Shown: positions 36,276-47,985, counted from the stretch's first letter. The stretch is 63,164 bases of DNA from Acephala macrosclerotiorum (GCA_014904845.1 MU119501.1:1-63164), one strand, 5' to 3'. Notes: generated by a model not told the origin, from the sequence alone. Translations and numbers: made by a program.

Positions 36276-37133
36276 GTTTTTTTCATTTGTAACTTCCATA
36301 GGCCGGGACGTTGTAGGCCGTAGTTTTCACTTCTCGCCAGACAGGATAGACTACAACAACTGTTGTCAACACGCCTATTGGGGTTCGATTTTGATGCGAA
36401 CATGGGAGGAGTATCGCAGAGGGTATTTGAGGACGTAGATGCGTGGAAGAGTATCTTAGCGTTTGGCATAAAGAATGTTGAGCGACAATACTAAGAGAGT
36501 AAAGGACGTGTTCTGTCTGGAGGTTTGGGGGGTGCGAGTTTGGCGAAGAACTGCTTGAGAGGGAACTGGTCCTAGCAGTAGATCCGCAGATCTGAATCGA
36601 GAGATATTGGCGTGAATTGAATCGAAGAGGACCGTAGAGTAGTTGTGTATTGCAGGAACCTTGATCGGCGTTCTCAATCTCCCAGCCTTGCCTAGATTTT
36701 ACCGGCTCACTTTCCGTAGGCATGAAAGATTTCATGACGCCTTGCGGCACGGGATACGAATGCTTCTCTATTGCCTTCCAAAGGCTGAGATTGAGAATGA
36801 TGGCCTCAGCTGACTGGGCATTTCGTAGATCGATATCGGCAGAAGATTGTACTTGTGACAGAGACAGTCTCTATGCCTTGAACATTGGGCTTCGGCACCT
36901 GCACATTTGGGATTGGGTCCTGAGTTGAGGAATGAAGAGAGGTCATGTTTTTGAAGTTCTTTAAAACAATCTTATTCGTACCGGAACAATTTTTCTTTCG
37001 GCCTTAACACCACAACATTCACCCTCTGCAGAGTGTCGATTTCTTGCGCCAGAAGAAGCTGGTTGGCAAAACTTGGCTGTGGTATGTTACACATGATTCT
37101 TCGCGTCTATGACGAGAGGCTGACGGAGCCAAT
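36276..37133. other. Unrecognised sequence, possibly a decayed gene on the minus strand
   Basis: Minus-strand frames 36283-36750 and 36456-36677 are long for the region and overlap, as in a frameshifted gene, but no motif or family is recognised. I report it only as possible coding remnant. Confidence 0.3.
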
Positions 37134-37511
37134 ATGAGGATCCCAATCAGTAGCCTAGTGGCCCTCGCAGCAGCCCTCCCAGCAACGCCCACACCCGCGC
37201 CAAACGATGCTTGTTCGAGCAGACTAGGTCCTGCAAAGCTTCAAAAGTTGCAGCACGGGCGCCTGTCAATATCAATCTTACCAAACATCCCCGGAAGCTT
37301 TGGCTCCTTGTCGAACTCTTATTAGGGTAGTCACGTGTTTAATGTTATATATATCCTCATCTCACCGCTAGACAGGAACGCACATTATGACTACACACTT
37401 TACACCCATACTATGGCCTTTGCCTGTGATAACTCTCGTCCGGGAGCAAGGAGCTGCAGTGACAAGAAGTGGGATTCGAAATGGCTTGGGATCACAATAG
37501 AACGTATTTGA
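37134..37511 (+). pseudogene. Small secreted-protein-like ORF interrupted by a 112-bp element
   Basis: ATG 37134 opens with a signal-peptide-like head (MRIPISSLVALAAALPATPT, then PAPNDACSS). The frame runs 62 codons to the left target duplication ACTCT and enters the element, where it stops within two codons. If the element and one duplication are removed, the frame continues for 24 codons to TGA 37509-37511, giving about 86 residues with two cysteines. This was likely a small secreted protein before the insertion. No family recognised. The alternative is that the signal-like head is chance hydrophobicity in a non-coding region. Confidence 0.45.
37320..37431 (+). mobile_element. 112-bp short element, copy 2
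   Basis: Same ends and orientation as copy 1. Differs at roughly eight positions (for example GTAGTC for GTGGTC, GACTAC for GAACAC). Target duplication ACTCT at 37315-37319 and 37432-37436. Inserted in a small open frame with a signal-peptide-like start. Confidence 0.85.
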
Positions 37512-37908
37512 GAGCGTTTCTCCTTTGCGACAGGAGGCGGAATGGGTAGAGCTACACAAAGGTGGTTGAGGAAAGAGGTTTGCGGCGAAGATTACAAGAA
37601 GTCTTGCCAATTGCAGTCGCATCAGCCATGGTGGTAATGGTCTCGGATAATCTATAGATCGAGAGATTTGGGAGATCTGGTCTTTGATTGTCTTTCTTGC
37701 TTTGCGATATCTCGTAACTACTACACGATTCTATACTTTTCCGCATACCCCTTGCCAACAAAATCCATCCCGTGTATTGATTCAATGTCTGTTAAGTCCA
37801 TGGAAAACCGAATAAGCCACACATGTGCCCTAGAATTTCTATGTATACCTGGGCCACGCCTGAGTGAGAGGCGTCTCGCCGAACACGGATGTTGTAAACC
37901 ATAACCCT

Positions 37909-39673
37909 TTATGCCGGCGTCAAAGATACCAATGTTCCGTACTTTGAGTAAGCCACCAGTGCATAGAGCTCGGTCCATGGCCTTGGATCGCGAGCTTCAA
38001 TGTTGACAAACTTCTGAAGCAGTCTAACTGTAAGGTATGACGCTTCGGTCAAGGCAAACTGCTCTGTCAGATAATTAGTACGCGGAATAATTTTGCATTT
38101 CAAATACCCACGGCCAAGACAAATCCTAGGTCCACCATTGAATGGCAGGAACTCCTTTTGTTGCGTCAGCATATGTCAATCGGATCTCCTCAAACACCTA
38201 CCCATCCTAATTTCAAGCCTTCCCATCTTTCGGGCCTGTACTCCTCTGTCTTCTCCCCGAAAAACTCTTCCCGTCGATGCATAGAGTACACACTGTAGTA
38301 TACATGTGTCCCCTTTTTCACGAACATTGGCGACTGGCCATCCTCTCCGCCGCCGAGCGGCAATGTCGTGTCACATATCGCCTCTCTGGTGTTGGCAGGA
38401 ACGACAGGCCTGAGACGAAGTGCTTAAGAAGTCAGCACTACAGAGTCTTACCCAAGGCTTGGAGACATACACTCATTAAGACAGTATTTCAAATACTTCA
38501 TGTCCTTCAGCTCCTCATAAGTCGGCTCTCTCCCCCCAACATGGCTGACCTCTTCCCTCAGCTTGGCATAGATTTTAGGATGCCGAGCGAGTTCGAAAAA
38601 CATGTTGCTCAACAAACTAGCTGTGGTATCTCGGCCTGCCAAGAGGACATTCAGAATCTGATCTCGTAATTCCTGTCGATCACCAGTCTCTCTTGCTAAC
38701 TCATGAAGGAAAATGTACTGGGAGGTTTCTTCTGGGCCGGAGGCTTTTTGTGAGTTTCGAAGAGCGAGTGCTTCGTCGACGAAACGGTCGATGTAGGCAA
38801 AAGCTCTCTTTTGCGATTGGATGGCCTGAGGATTGTAGCGGAATTTCGAAAGCGCACCAAGGCGGATGTTATGTACGATGTCAAGGCAGGAGCTGTCATT
38901 GGGGGTTTACCGGTCAGCTTCGCTTCTTTGCCTAACCCGATGCTCTTAACAACAAATATTGACAGAACGTACTAAGTATACGACTCTACGAATTCGGCAT
39001 CCGTGATATCGGCAGCTGTTGTGGTTGATGGACCGTCCAGTTGCATTGCATGAAGGGTATGAACGGAGTGACCAAACAGGAACTCGGTCGCGGTATCCAT
39101 TGTGAATGCAAAGAATAGCTTCTGTAGATCCACGGTAGAGCCATCCTTGGGAATTGCTTTCATAAGTTGTTCAAAATGGGACTCCATGAAGGGAAGATGG
39201 CTGGCCATGTTGTATCTGGCAAAGCTCGGCCGCAAGACTGCCCTCGAATGACCCCAAAGACTCCCATCAGTGGTGAAGATGCCTTTGCCAAATAGTGGAA
39301 CCATTGCATTAACTCTGAAGCTCGAAAGTTTGAAGTCTTCAAATGCAACAGCGAGGATCTGCCTGATGTTCCCAGGGTCTGTGGTGTGGATGGTGGGGTG
39401 GTGCAAGTGCTTTGCTGCGAACGTCGATCCGTATAATTGGAATCTTTCGTGAGTTCCGTCGAGGTAGCGATGCTTTTTTGCATTTTGTAGCGTCTTCCAG
39501 ACAAAATCGATGGCAAGAAAGGGGTCTTTCAGTGGTACTCTGCATCGTGGCTCTTTGCAACCGTTCCTTTTTGCGAATGCACGTCTGGAGAGGTAGAGCT
39601 GGAAGCGCATGAGGCAAGTATAAGCGAGAAGAAGAACCAGGGGTATTGCGAGCATGTTGAATTGGATGAGCAT
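37909..39673 (-). CDS. Cytochrome P450, CYP52-like (alkane/fatty-acid hydroxylase type)
   Basis: Intact 513-residue ER P450. Exons (minus) 38973-39673, 38471-38892, 38202-38422, 38112-38154 and 37909-38063; four introns of 47-80 bp with GT...AG ends that keep the frame. Start at [20 protein letters not shown], a membrane anchor; an earlier in-frame Met at 39805 lies upstream of the TATAAAAG box (39771-39778, minus) and is less likely. Visible: C-helix [13 protein letters not shown]-helix LAGRDTT (about residues 318-324), ExxR as ESLR (374-377, split by intron 2), and haem motif [10 protein letters not shown] with Cys460. The sequence [19 protein letters not shown] is typical of the CYP52 group, which hydroxylates alkyl chain ends. 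It shows no damage. Its own 3' flank carries element copy 2. Confidence 0.93.
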
Positions 39674-40640
39674 ATTGGATTCTAAGGTGGTGGCACGATC
39701 GTACTCCAAGGACGGGAAAGAGATCTTGTGAATAGATGGCTTTTGGTGGCCAAAGCATTGAATTGTTGTACTTTTATAGCACGTCACCAAGGCACCATTC
39801 ATCAAAGGCCACGTGGGAAAAGTTGAAAACTCTTTCTGCCCGAGTTGTCAAGTCTATTTTTGTTGATCAGGAAGATTGTATCTCTATACCTATTTTTGAT
39901 GCTGAAGCACAAGGTGGTTGACTCGTTGATAAGCTGCGTACGTTTCAGATCTCTACCCTATTCTATTTGAGTACTTAAGACAGGACTGGCTTGGGCATCC
40001 TGAGCCTAAAAAAGAATTGCTTTAAAGGCGAGGGAGACCAGCGTCAATGACCGCCCCCAAACCTTTCCATTTTTGGGAACTCGAGATTTCCAAACTCATA
40101 CGTTCTAGGTTGTTGATTTTCTGAGAAGATAACCCTAATCAGGCTAAAGGGCCAGTTTCTATTCTTGCAGAGCTGGCCATAAGCCCTAACCAGTCAGAAG
40201 CAGCCCTACGCCTTAGTCAAGTCCTTTGTCGTCGTCAATAAAAAATTTCAAAGCAGATTAAGTTTATTATTGGACCCAATCCACCTATGAAGAACGCTGC
40301 ACGTCATACGGTCCGCTTCCAATTCCTGGATTGTGGGCCCCAGATCGTTCCTTTAGCCTATATGCAGATGGTCGCTGACAGCATGACTTCCGCTGTCATC
40401 CCCTCGCCACCAAACTTTGATTAATATAGCGAATTTCTTAAAACGTGGGATTTATTTGACATAGTAACATGGCCGAAAAGTTTGATTTTGGTTTGGATCC
40501 TTTTGCAGTTCCTGTACTCGAGAGGATGGGACTACCACGGAGCTCTATTATATCTTAGTCGACAACGCATTCGAAAGCCAACGCTATATACGAATATGAA
40601 TCTAATTTGAATTTGGCGCTAGTAGTAAAGTTAAAAATAG
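39674..40640. promoter_or_regulatory. P450 promoter and unrecognised intergenic sequence
   Basis: TATAAAAG on the minus strand at 39771-39778 lies about 100 bp upstream of the chosen P450 start. From 39806 to 40640 no gene is recognised on either strand. Confidence 0.5.
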
Positions 40641-41520
40641 ACGTGTTTTTATAACGCCGAGTTTTGTTATTGAGACAAAGTACGAGAAATTATATAGTTT
40701 TTATTAAAATTATTTTAATAAAAATTTAATATATTAAAATATTTCGTTTTTAATTAAATTTTTATTATATTAAAAAAGTAATTAATAAATCAAAATTAGT
40801 AATTTTTTAAGTTTGAATTATAAAATTAATTATTCGAAATATTATATTTATATAAATTAAAAAAATTATTTTTATTTAATTTAAATTAAAATATATAAAA
40901 TTTATTTTTTAATATTATTATAAAATATTTCGAAAAAAAAAAATTATTTTTATTTAATAATAAAAAATCGACTTAAAAAACTTCGTATATAATAAAATTA
41001 AAAAAATCTCGAAAATAAAAAATTTATAAAATTAAAATTCATTTTTTAATAAATTTATAAAAGTTATTTAAAATCGTAAAAAGTTTTATAATATAATTAT
41101 AAAATTAAAAATATATTAAAAAATCAAATTTTATAATTTTAATTTTTAATATTTTATTATTTATAGTTTTTTTATAATATTATTATATAAAACTTATAAA
41201 ATTGTAAATAGTATTTTTTTAAAATTTAATCGAATAAATTTTCTTTTTTTAAATAATTATAAAAATAAAAATAATTTTCGTTTTTTTAATTTATATAATA
41301 TAAAATAAAATATTAATAAATATATTTAAAAATTACGATTTTAAATTATAATTATTTAATATAAAACGATAATTGCAACTTTGAAACGAGTTTTTTTACA
41401 ATTTTAAAATATAAAAATTAAAATTAAAATATTAAAAACGAATATTAAATATCGAGTTTTAATAAAACGAATATCAAATATCAAATTAAAATTAGTATTA
41501 TAAATACTAAATAAAAAATA
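40641..41520. other. AT-rich RIP-type tract
   Basis: Nearly 900 bp of A/T sequence with sparse CpG. No frame or repeat partner found. Confidence 0.7.
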
Positions 41521-41920
41521 AATTTTTACGCTTGCGACAAGTCTAAGTATTTTTCGAGTGCAAGTTTGCTTAGTCTACCGGTGCGTAATACCCTAGAATA
41601 CATATTGATACGTGCAGCACGTGACTTCACGTGACTTCACGTCTCTCTACTTCGGACGCAGTCTCTTTTTTGTATGACGCTTCGCTAGGCCACTGCCGTG
41701 GAGATCGACTTTTCTTCGGTGCGCAGTACTTTTAAATCATATTATAACACGTAAAAACACGTGTTACTACGTATTAATACGTTTATTTAATACGTAATAC
41801 TTTTTCGACGTATTTTTTCGTTATCGTTTATTCGATCTCTATTGAAATACTATCGTTACGTGCTATTTAAAACGAAGTCTTTTTAAATACGTTTTAAATA
41901 CGAAAAAATACGTTTTTAAA
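41521..41920. repeat. ACGT-rich island at the AT-rich border
   Basis: A 200-bp patch of normal composition followed by AT-rich sequence in which the palindrome ACGT recurs about 14 times in 300 bp, many as TACGT or CACGT. It includes a tandem CACGTGACTT duplication near 41630. No gene. Confidence 0.6.
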
Positions 41921-44200
41921 TTTTTCGAATTTTGAAAACGTATTTTATAATAATTATTTTTTATATAAAATTAATATTTTAATAAAATATTAAAATTCGA
42001 ATAAAATAATTAATTTTATATTGTTTTAAAACGTTTAAATTAAAAAAATTATTTATAAATAAAATTATATTAATTTTTTAATAAAATATTTAAAATTACA
42101 ATTTAATTTTTAAATAATTATAATTTAAAAACGATTAAAAAATTAAAAAAATATAAATTTTAAATCGAAAAAAAATCTTTAATTTAATATAATAAATTTC
42201 ATTTTTTATAATTAAAATATTAAAAATTGAAAATTGAAAAAAATATTATAATTATATAATTATTAAAAAAAAGAATTTTATTAATCGTTTTATTAAAAAA
42301 TACGTATATTAATAATATTATTAATTTATTAATTAATTATTTTTTATTTTAATATTAATTCAATATTAATATTATTAAAATATTATTAATAATACTAATT
42401 TATAATTAAATATTTAAATATTTAAAATTTATAATTTATAATATTTATTTAATTTAATATAAAAATTTTAAATAAATTTATCAAACGCGTATTAAAATAT
42501 TAAATTATAAAATTAAAAAATATAAAAATTTTAATATTTTTTATTAAAACTTATATATAAATTAATAATCGTATTTTATTCGATTAATTATTAAAAAAAT
42601 AAATAAAAATAAAAATTGAAAATATTAATATTATTTAAAATTTAATTATAAAATCGATCGATTTAAATAAAGTTTATACGCGTAAAAATACTAGTTTAAT
42701 ATACGAGTAATTACTTGATATTAAAAATTTAAATTGAAATATTTAAAAATTAAACGATTTAATTGATTAAATGTAATTATATAAAAATCGCGTATAATTG
42801 TTTATAATCGTCGAAAGTCGAGAGTTTTAATATTTTTATAAATCGAAATTTATTTATTAATCGATTATTAATTAAATATTAAAGTTTTAAATATATAATT
42901 ATTATATAATGCGCGCTATTAATAAATCGTTAATACTATTAACAATTAATTAATATATAAATTTTTTTTTAATAATTTAATGAGAGTTTTATATTATATA
43001 ATTATATTTAAAAACGAGAAAATTTAAAATTCGTATAAATTATTATTAAAAAAAATTTTAATACAAATAATAAAAATATTAAAAAATTTAATTTCGTTCG
43101 AATTTTATTTATAATTAAAATTGTTTTAAAAATACGTATTAATTATATATTGATATTTCGTTAAATTAAAAAATAATTTAATAATATATTAATATTTTAA
43201 ACGAATTTTATATTAAAATATTAAATAAAATAAATAAATTTTAATATTTTATTATTATAAAATAATTATTAATATATTATAAAAACGATTATTTTATACG
43301 AGTTTAATTAAATTAAATATTATTTAATAAATTTAAATTATAAATAAAATTATTAGAGTTTTAATTTGAATTATTTAATTCGTATTTTTTTATTATATTT
43401 ATTTTTAAAAATAAAATAATAAAAATCATATTTTTATTTTTTTTATTAAAATTCATAAAAAGTTTTTTTAATAATTAATTAAAATTTTATTTAAATATAT
43501 TTTATAATAAAAATTATATTTATTTAAAATTCAAAAAATTATAATTATTAAATATTAAATTCAATAATTTTTAAACGAACAAATAATAAAATATCGCGAA
43601 ATAAAATTATAAATATTATAAATTTTTAAATATTAATAAATTTATATTTTATTTTATAACGAGTTTTATTTCAAATAAGAAATTTAATTTTAATAAAATT
43701 ATAAAAATTAAAAAACGATTTAAATTTAAAAAATTTTTATTTTAATAATTTTAAATTTTTAAAAAGTATTAAATTCGTTTTTTTTTATTAAATTTAAAAT
43801 AATATTAAATATCGAATTATATTTTTAATTACAATTAAAAATAAAAATATAATTTTATATTTTAAAATTATAAAAATTTATAAAATATACGTTTAAAATT
43901 TTTTAAAACGAATATTAATATTATTTTATATTTTCAACGATTTATTATTAGTAATATAATAAAATAATATTCGATAATATTATTTATTAATATAAAAAAA
44001 ATTAATTATAATTTATATTTAATATTATAAAAATTAATAATAATTCGACGTATATAAAAACAATATTCGATTTTTATTAAAAATTATTAAAAATTTATTA
44101 TTTTCGTACGTTATATATATTTTACTTTTAAAATAATTATTCTTTTAATAATAGATTTTAAATGCTTTTATTTTTATATATTTCTAAACCAAATTAAATA
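41921..44200. other. AT-rich RIP-type tract
   Basis: A/T-dominated sequence with remaining C and G mainly in CpG. No frame of meaningful length. Composition recovers gradually between about 44160 and 44450 as the helicase remnant begins. Confidence 0.7.
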
Positions 44201-44439
44201 AAATAATATAGACCGATGAAACCTTTTCGATTTATTTGACGAAAATATACGCTCGTACTAAAGTACTACGTTTACATACGTCGAACTAGCGGTAGTTTGT
44301 AGTATTAATTACTAAAAGGAAATTCTTTGTTAAAAAGCGAGCGAATTTTGATCTTGAGAAAAGCATACAAAAAAATATTAAAAACGAGCTAGATTTTATT
44401 ATTTTAATTGAATTAAATAATTACAATTACTACACTTTT

Positions 44440-46432
44440 AATCATATATATACTGGTACTACTACGTTTACTATAAGTGCTTTGTTGCATCGGAATTACC
44501 GAGTATTCGAGAGTTGGCATACGTTTTTTTGGTTTGATCATATTCTCTAGAGAAAGAAACTATTAAGTGTTTCGAAGACGCTGTTACTACGAATGTTGAA
44601 TGCTTTTAAGCGTGGCTAAATGCGTAAAAAAGGTGCCTATACCGAGACTGATCTACTAGCTATTGCTCGAAAACTGTATAATGCACCGGATTTGCAATTT
44701 CGAGTTCCCGGTCAGTGGAACGGCGTGTTTACTATCATGGGATTTCAGCCAGTTGAGCAAGTAGTTCTGGTAATAGGAACCAGCTTTAGTAAGACTTTGA
44801 TTGTTATAATTAGTGCTACTGTTGCAGATACTGGGACCACCATTCTAGTTCTGCCTATGGTTGCTCTACGGGGTGATATGTTGAGACGCTTTTACGAAGT
44901 AGGTATCCGACCACTGATCTGGTCCGTTGACTGCAAACGGTCAGTTTCATTAGTTATCGTATCAATCGAAGTTGCGTGTACTCAAGGCTTTCTTGAATAC
45001 TATCATATTTTAGTTAGTAAGCAAAAGCTAGATCGTATTGTGATTGATAAGGCTCATCTCACTATTACTGTTAGTAATTACCGGCTATGTATAGCCCAGT
45101 TAAGCTGGTATGTCCGGCAGATCAGGACGTAGACCGTTTGGCTGACAGCAACTCTTCCTCCCGTAATGCAAGAGGCGTTTATCGAGTACAACAAGCTAGT
45201 GAGACTTAGGATTATCCGGGAATCGACTAATCGGTCGAATATCAAGTACATGGTCAGCTTTGAGATTGGATCTAGCGCTTTGATTGAGAGAACTACTAAT
45301 TTGATGCAAGTATACTGGCCTAAGTAAGAGATCTTTGACCACTCCCAGGACAAGATCATCGTCTACTGCCGAACCCGAGAAAAAGTGGCTTTGCTTGTTG
45401 AGCTTCTCCAGTGCCCATCGTACACATCTAAATCGGGGTCTGAAAAGGAAAAGGCCGCTATTCTCTCCAAGTGGATTGCTAATAAAGACCAGTCTATGAT
45501 TGTAGCCACGTCTACTCTTGGGATTGGGTTCGACTATTTTCACGTACGATGGGTAATTCATATTAGGGTGGTCACGTGTTTAATGTTATATATATCCTCA
45601 TCTCACCGCTAGACAGGAATAACACATCATGAACACACACTTTACACCCACACCACGGCCTTTGCCTGTAATAATTCATGTGGATGCGTCTAGCGAAGTA
45701 TCTGCCTTCTCTCAGGAATCTGGTAGAGCAGGTCGAGACGGTAGAATGGCTTCTTCTATTGTCCTCTTGCATTCCGGTTGGAAGCCGCAAGTAGATGGGT
45801 CCCTCTCTCCCGATCGAGAGGCCATGCAACTATATTTGATTCAGTAATACTGCTCTTGCGGCGTTCTCAGTCAGTTTTTGGATGCTCAGTCGAATTGGCG
45901 GTAGTGTATAGCGGGCGAAGAAGTGTACTAGGTTTGTCGAGAGCCTCATACTAAGGCCCGGTCTCTCGACGTGAAGTTTGCTCTGAGAAGAGAAACTAGA
46001 ATAGATTTCACTGGACTAGAAGAGGTCTTGCGCTAAGATCACATCAAAAATCAAGTATTAAATAGTTATAAGAGGGATCTCGAGATTATACTATGCATAT
46101 GTCTCTATTGTCGAGTTCAAGGCCGCAAGTTTAATCATGCACCAAGTAAATGCCCCCGGCGATTCCACTGGATCAATGCCAAGAACGAGGCGTACCAGAC
46201 GCGGAAAAAAGAAGAGAAAGAGTGGATTCAGCGGTATGTGGCCTGTTGGAACTGCTACCAGCCGCATGACATCTGCCGGGCAGCGGATCCAGAGCACGAG
46301 GAGACGGAATGCCGGTTCCCGGACATGGTTATGCCGCTTTGTTACGGGGTATATAAACGGGTTGGCGGCAGTGATTAGGAAGGGGAGGACGAGACGGCGA
46401 GGAACGGCAAAGACGACGACGACGAAGGATGA
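44440..46432 (+). pseudogene. RecQ-type helicase with zinc-knuckle tail, inactivated and interrupted
   Basis: Remnant of a repeated fungal RecQ-like DNA helicase. In order: a leader block NYRVFESWHT (about 44490), FRVPGQWNGVFTIMG (about 44700), a damaged Walker A (GTSFSKT at about 44776, expected GTGSGKT), VLPMVALRGDMLRR, Walker B-type DKAH for DEAH (45046-45057, Glu to Lys by G-to-A), motif III VWLTATLP, KIIVYCRTR, VATSTLGIGFD and motif VI QESGRAGRDG (about 45715). Then a tail with CLYCRVQGRKFNHAPSKC (about 46100) and VACWNCYQPHDIC. Many in-frame stops (for example 45130-45132, CAG to TAG). Copy 3 of the short element splits it at 45561. Such helicases are often subtelomeric in fungi. Confidence 0.88.
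45561..45673 (+). mobile_element. 113-bp short element, copy 3
   Basis: Same ends and orientation as copies 1 and 2, with one extra base after GACAGGAAT and an end in TGTAATA. Target duplication ATTCA at 45556-45560 and 45674-45678. Removing the element and one duplication rejoins the conserved helicase block RWVIH-VD without a gap, which proves insertion into pre-existing coding sequence. Confidence 0.9.
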
Positions 46433-46775
46433 GGAGTAGTGGCTTAAGTTTGATTTGCACTCGTCTTCGAAATTGCTTGATATCGCATATAAGACACAAT
46501 AGCTTAGATTACCTATAATCGCCTGAGCGTTGTTCAGTGTGTCGGCCTCCGAGCAAATCTTGCAACTTGTCCTTTATTGACGACAGCGAGCCTACCACAT
46601 CAACAGCATCTGCCAGCGTCTGCCCACATCTGCCAGCATCTTCCAGCATCGTTCCATTTCCCCTTGGCACCCTCCTCGAACACCGTAGACCCATTGACGA
46701 CGATGACCACCCCTCCCCTTTCCACGAAGTCGAATCATACGAAGATGGACAATAGGACTTCGAGGATGACTTTCC
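46433..46775. other. Spacer between helicase and next remnant
   Basis: No gene recognised; short overlapping frames rich in Pro, Ser and His with tandem CATCTGCCAG(C) words (about 46605-46645). Confidence 0.4.
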
Positions 46776-47135
46776 TTGCAACAAACACAACTACAGGACG
46801 TAGAACAAACACAACTGCAGGAGGTAGAAAAGCTTGGCCTTTGTCAGCTTCATGACTGGGACGAAGGGAGAACATACAATGAACGTCCGCCACAGCATAT
46901 ACACTACTCAATCGATTGTAGTTTTAAGATACACAACAGAGTGCAGTCAAAAAATACAGAACTAGACTTGGTTCTTATGCTTACCTCATATTGGCGACTC
47001 TTTCCAAAGCCCAAGTTAGAGCAGGTCTGTTTATCTAAAATGCGAGCCAAGAAGAGAGCCATAGAGTCCGAGGATACAAAGGTTGTGTTGAGAGTTACAC
47101 AACGCTTAGAGGACAATATAACAAATCGATACGAT
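46776..47135 (+). pseudogene. Fragment of a repeated fungal protein of unknown function
   Basis: The frame starts with Gln-rich repeats (QLQDVEQTQLQEVEKL), then CQLHDWDEGRTYNERPPQHI followed by IHYSID, NRVQSKNTELDLVL, SYWRLF, and VVLRVTQRLEDNITNRYDE. The pattern resembles a multicopy family of uncharacterised fungal proteins. The match ends at about 47135, where the remaining codons to 47213 are simply the reverse of the transposase gene. So the 3' part is lost at a transposon junction. Function unknown. Confidence 0.5.
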
Positions 47136-47834
47136 GAAAGGAAGCATTGTCCATTACTAGAACCGACTTTGGCTCTGGCCATTTGGCACAAGAGGGAAGT
47201 AACTGCTCAATAAAATCCTCAAAGACAATACTATCTGTGGATCCCTGGAAGACACGAGCAAATAAAATCCCATCTTGTGTATATGCAGGGAGTATCTGAT
47301 ATCGTTTCTCGCCTTAGAACTGAGCAATCTGGACTAGAGTTACCCCAAGGGGAGACCAGCTAGTCAGCCTAAATCCAATACGTTTATCGCAGCCAGATTC
47401 ATCCACATAAACTAGTTGGTAAGAATGGAAGCTAGCCGATAAGTTATATATATATAGGTCTCGCAGATCTGTATTCCTTTTTTGTGCTATCCGGCGAATT
47501 GTTTTTTAGTCCAACCCTTAAAAGCTATGCTCTTCTTATACTGGAAGCGGTCACAAGCACCTCAAACTCATCCCATATAAAGACTATCATCTCGGACTGA
47601 TACAAACCTGGCTTTTCCAATAGGTGCTCACAGAGCATTTAGCATAGAAGGTGTAATAGTTCGTTTTCGTCCGGTACCGTTTCGAGAAGCTCTGGGGGTT
47701 CTCAAGTAACGAATATTCGAGCGTATAGCTCGGAGAGAACGGGGAGTACATCCAGCAGCTTCAGCTATTTCGGTGTCAGTTGACTCACTAAATATCATAT
47801 TATCGAGCTGTAACTTTGTAAGATTCGGTTCCAT
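47132..47834 (-). pseudogene. Tc1/mariner-type (DDE) transposase, truncated
   Basis: From ATG 47834 the frame reads a helix-turn-helix type DNA-binding head (SESTDTEIAEAAGCTPRSLR, then AIRSNIRYLRTP and GRKRTITPSML). A frameshift follows after MLNAL, then EHLLEKPGLYQSEM, YVDESG with the first catalytic Asp, GEKRYQILPAYTQDGIL, VFEDFIEQLLP, and VLVMDNASFH with the second Asp. The third acidic residue and the 3' end are missing, since the gene stops at about 47132 where it joins the opposite-strand remnant. Several stops are present (TAG, TAA). Not functional. Confidence 0.8.
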
Positions 47835-47882
47835 GCTAGAGAGCTATTTGCCTTCGGGTAATACATTCCACGCAGGTGCACG

Positions 47883-47985
47883 ATGGAGGGTCAATATTGA
47901 GCCTTGACACAGTAGCAGCAGGGGTCAGCATCGAACCTTAAAGAATACAATGGAAGAAAGGGTCAGCATTGAGGTCTCAAAGGCG
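47883..47985. repeat. Three imperfect direct repeats upstream of the transposase
   Basis: GAGGGTCAATATTGAGCCT, GGGGTCAGCATCGAACCT and AAGGGTCAGCATTGAGGTCT occur about 36-40 bp apart just outside the transposase start. They could be subterminal transposase-binding repeats of that element. Confidence 0.5.

Noticed and set aside
39674..39805. Longer P450 start at 39805
   Set aside because: It would lie upstream of the TATAAAAG box; [12 protein letters not shown] at 39673 gives a normal membrane anchor.
40131..40200. Internal CCCTAA-like words (TAACCCTAATC, AGCCCTAACC)
   Set aside because: Single scattered hexamers, not a tandem array; no evidence for an interstitial telomere.
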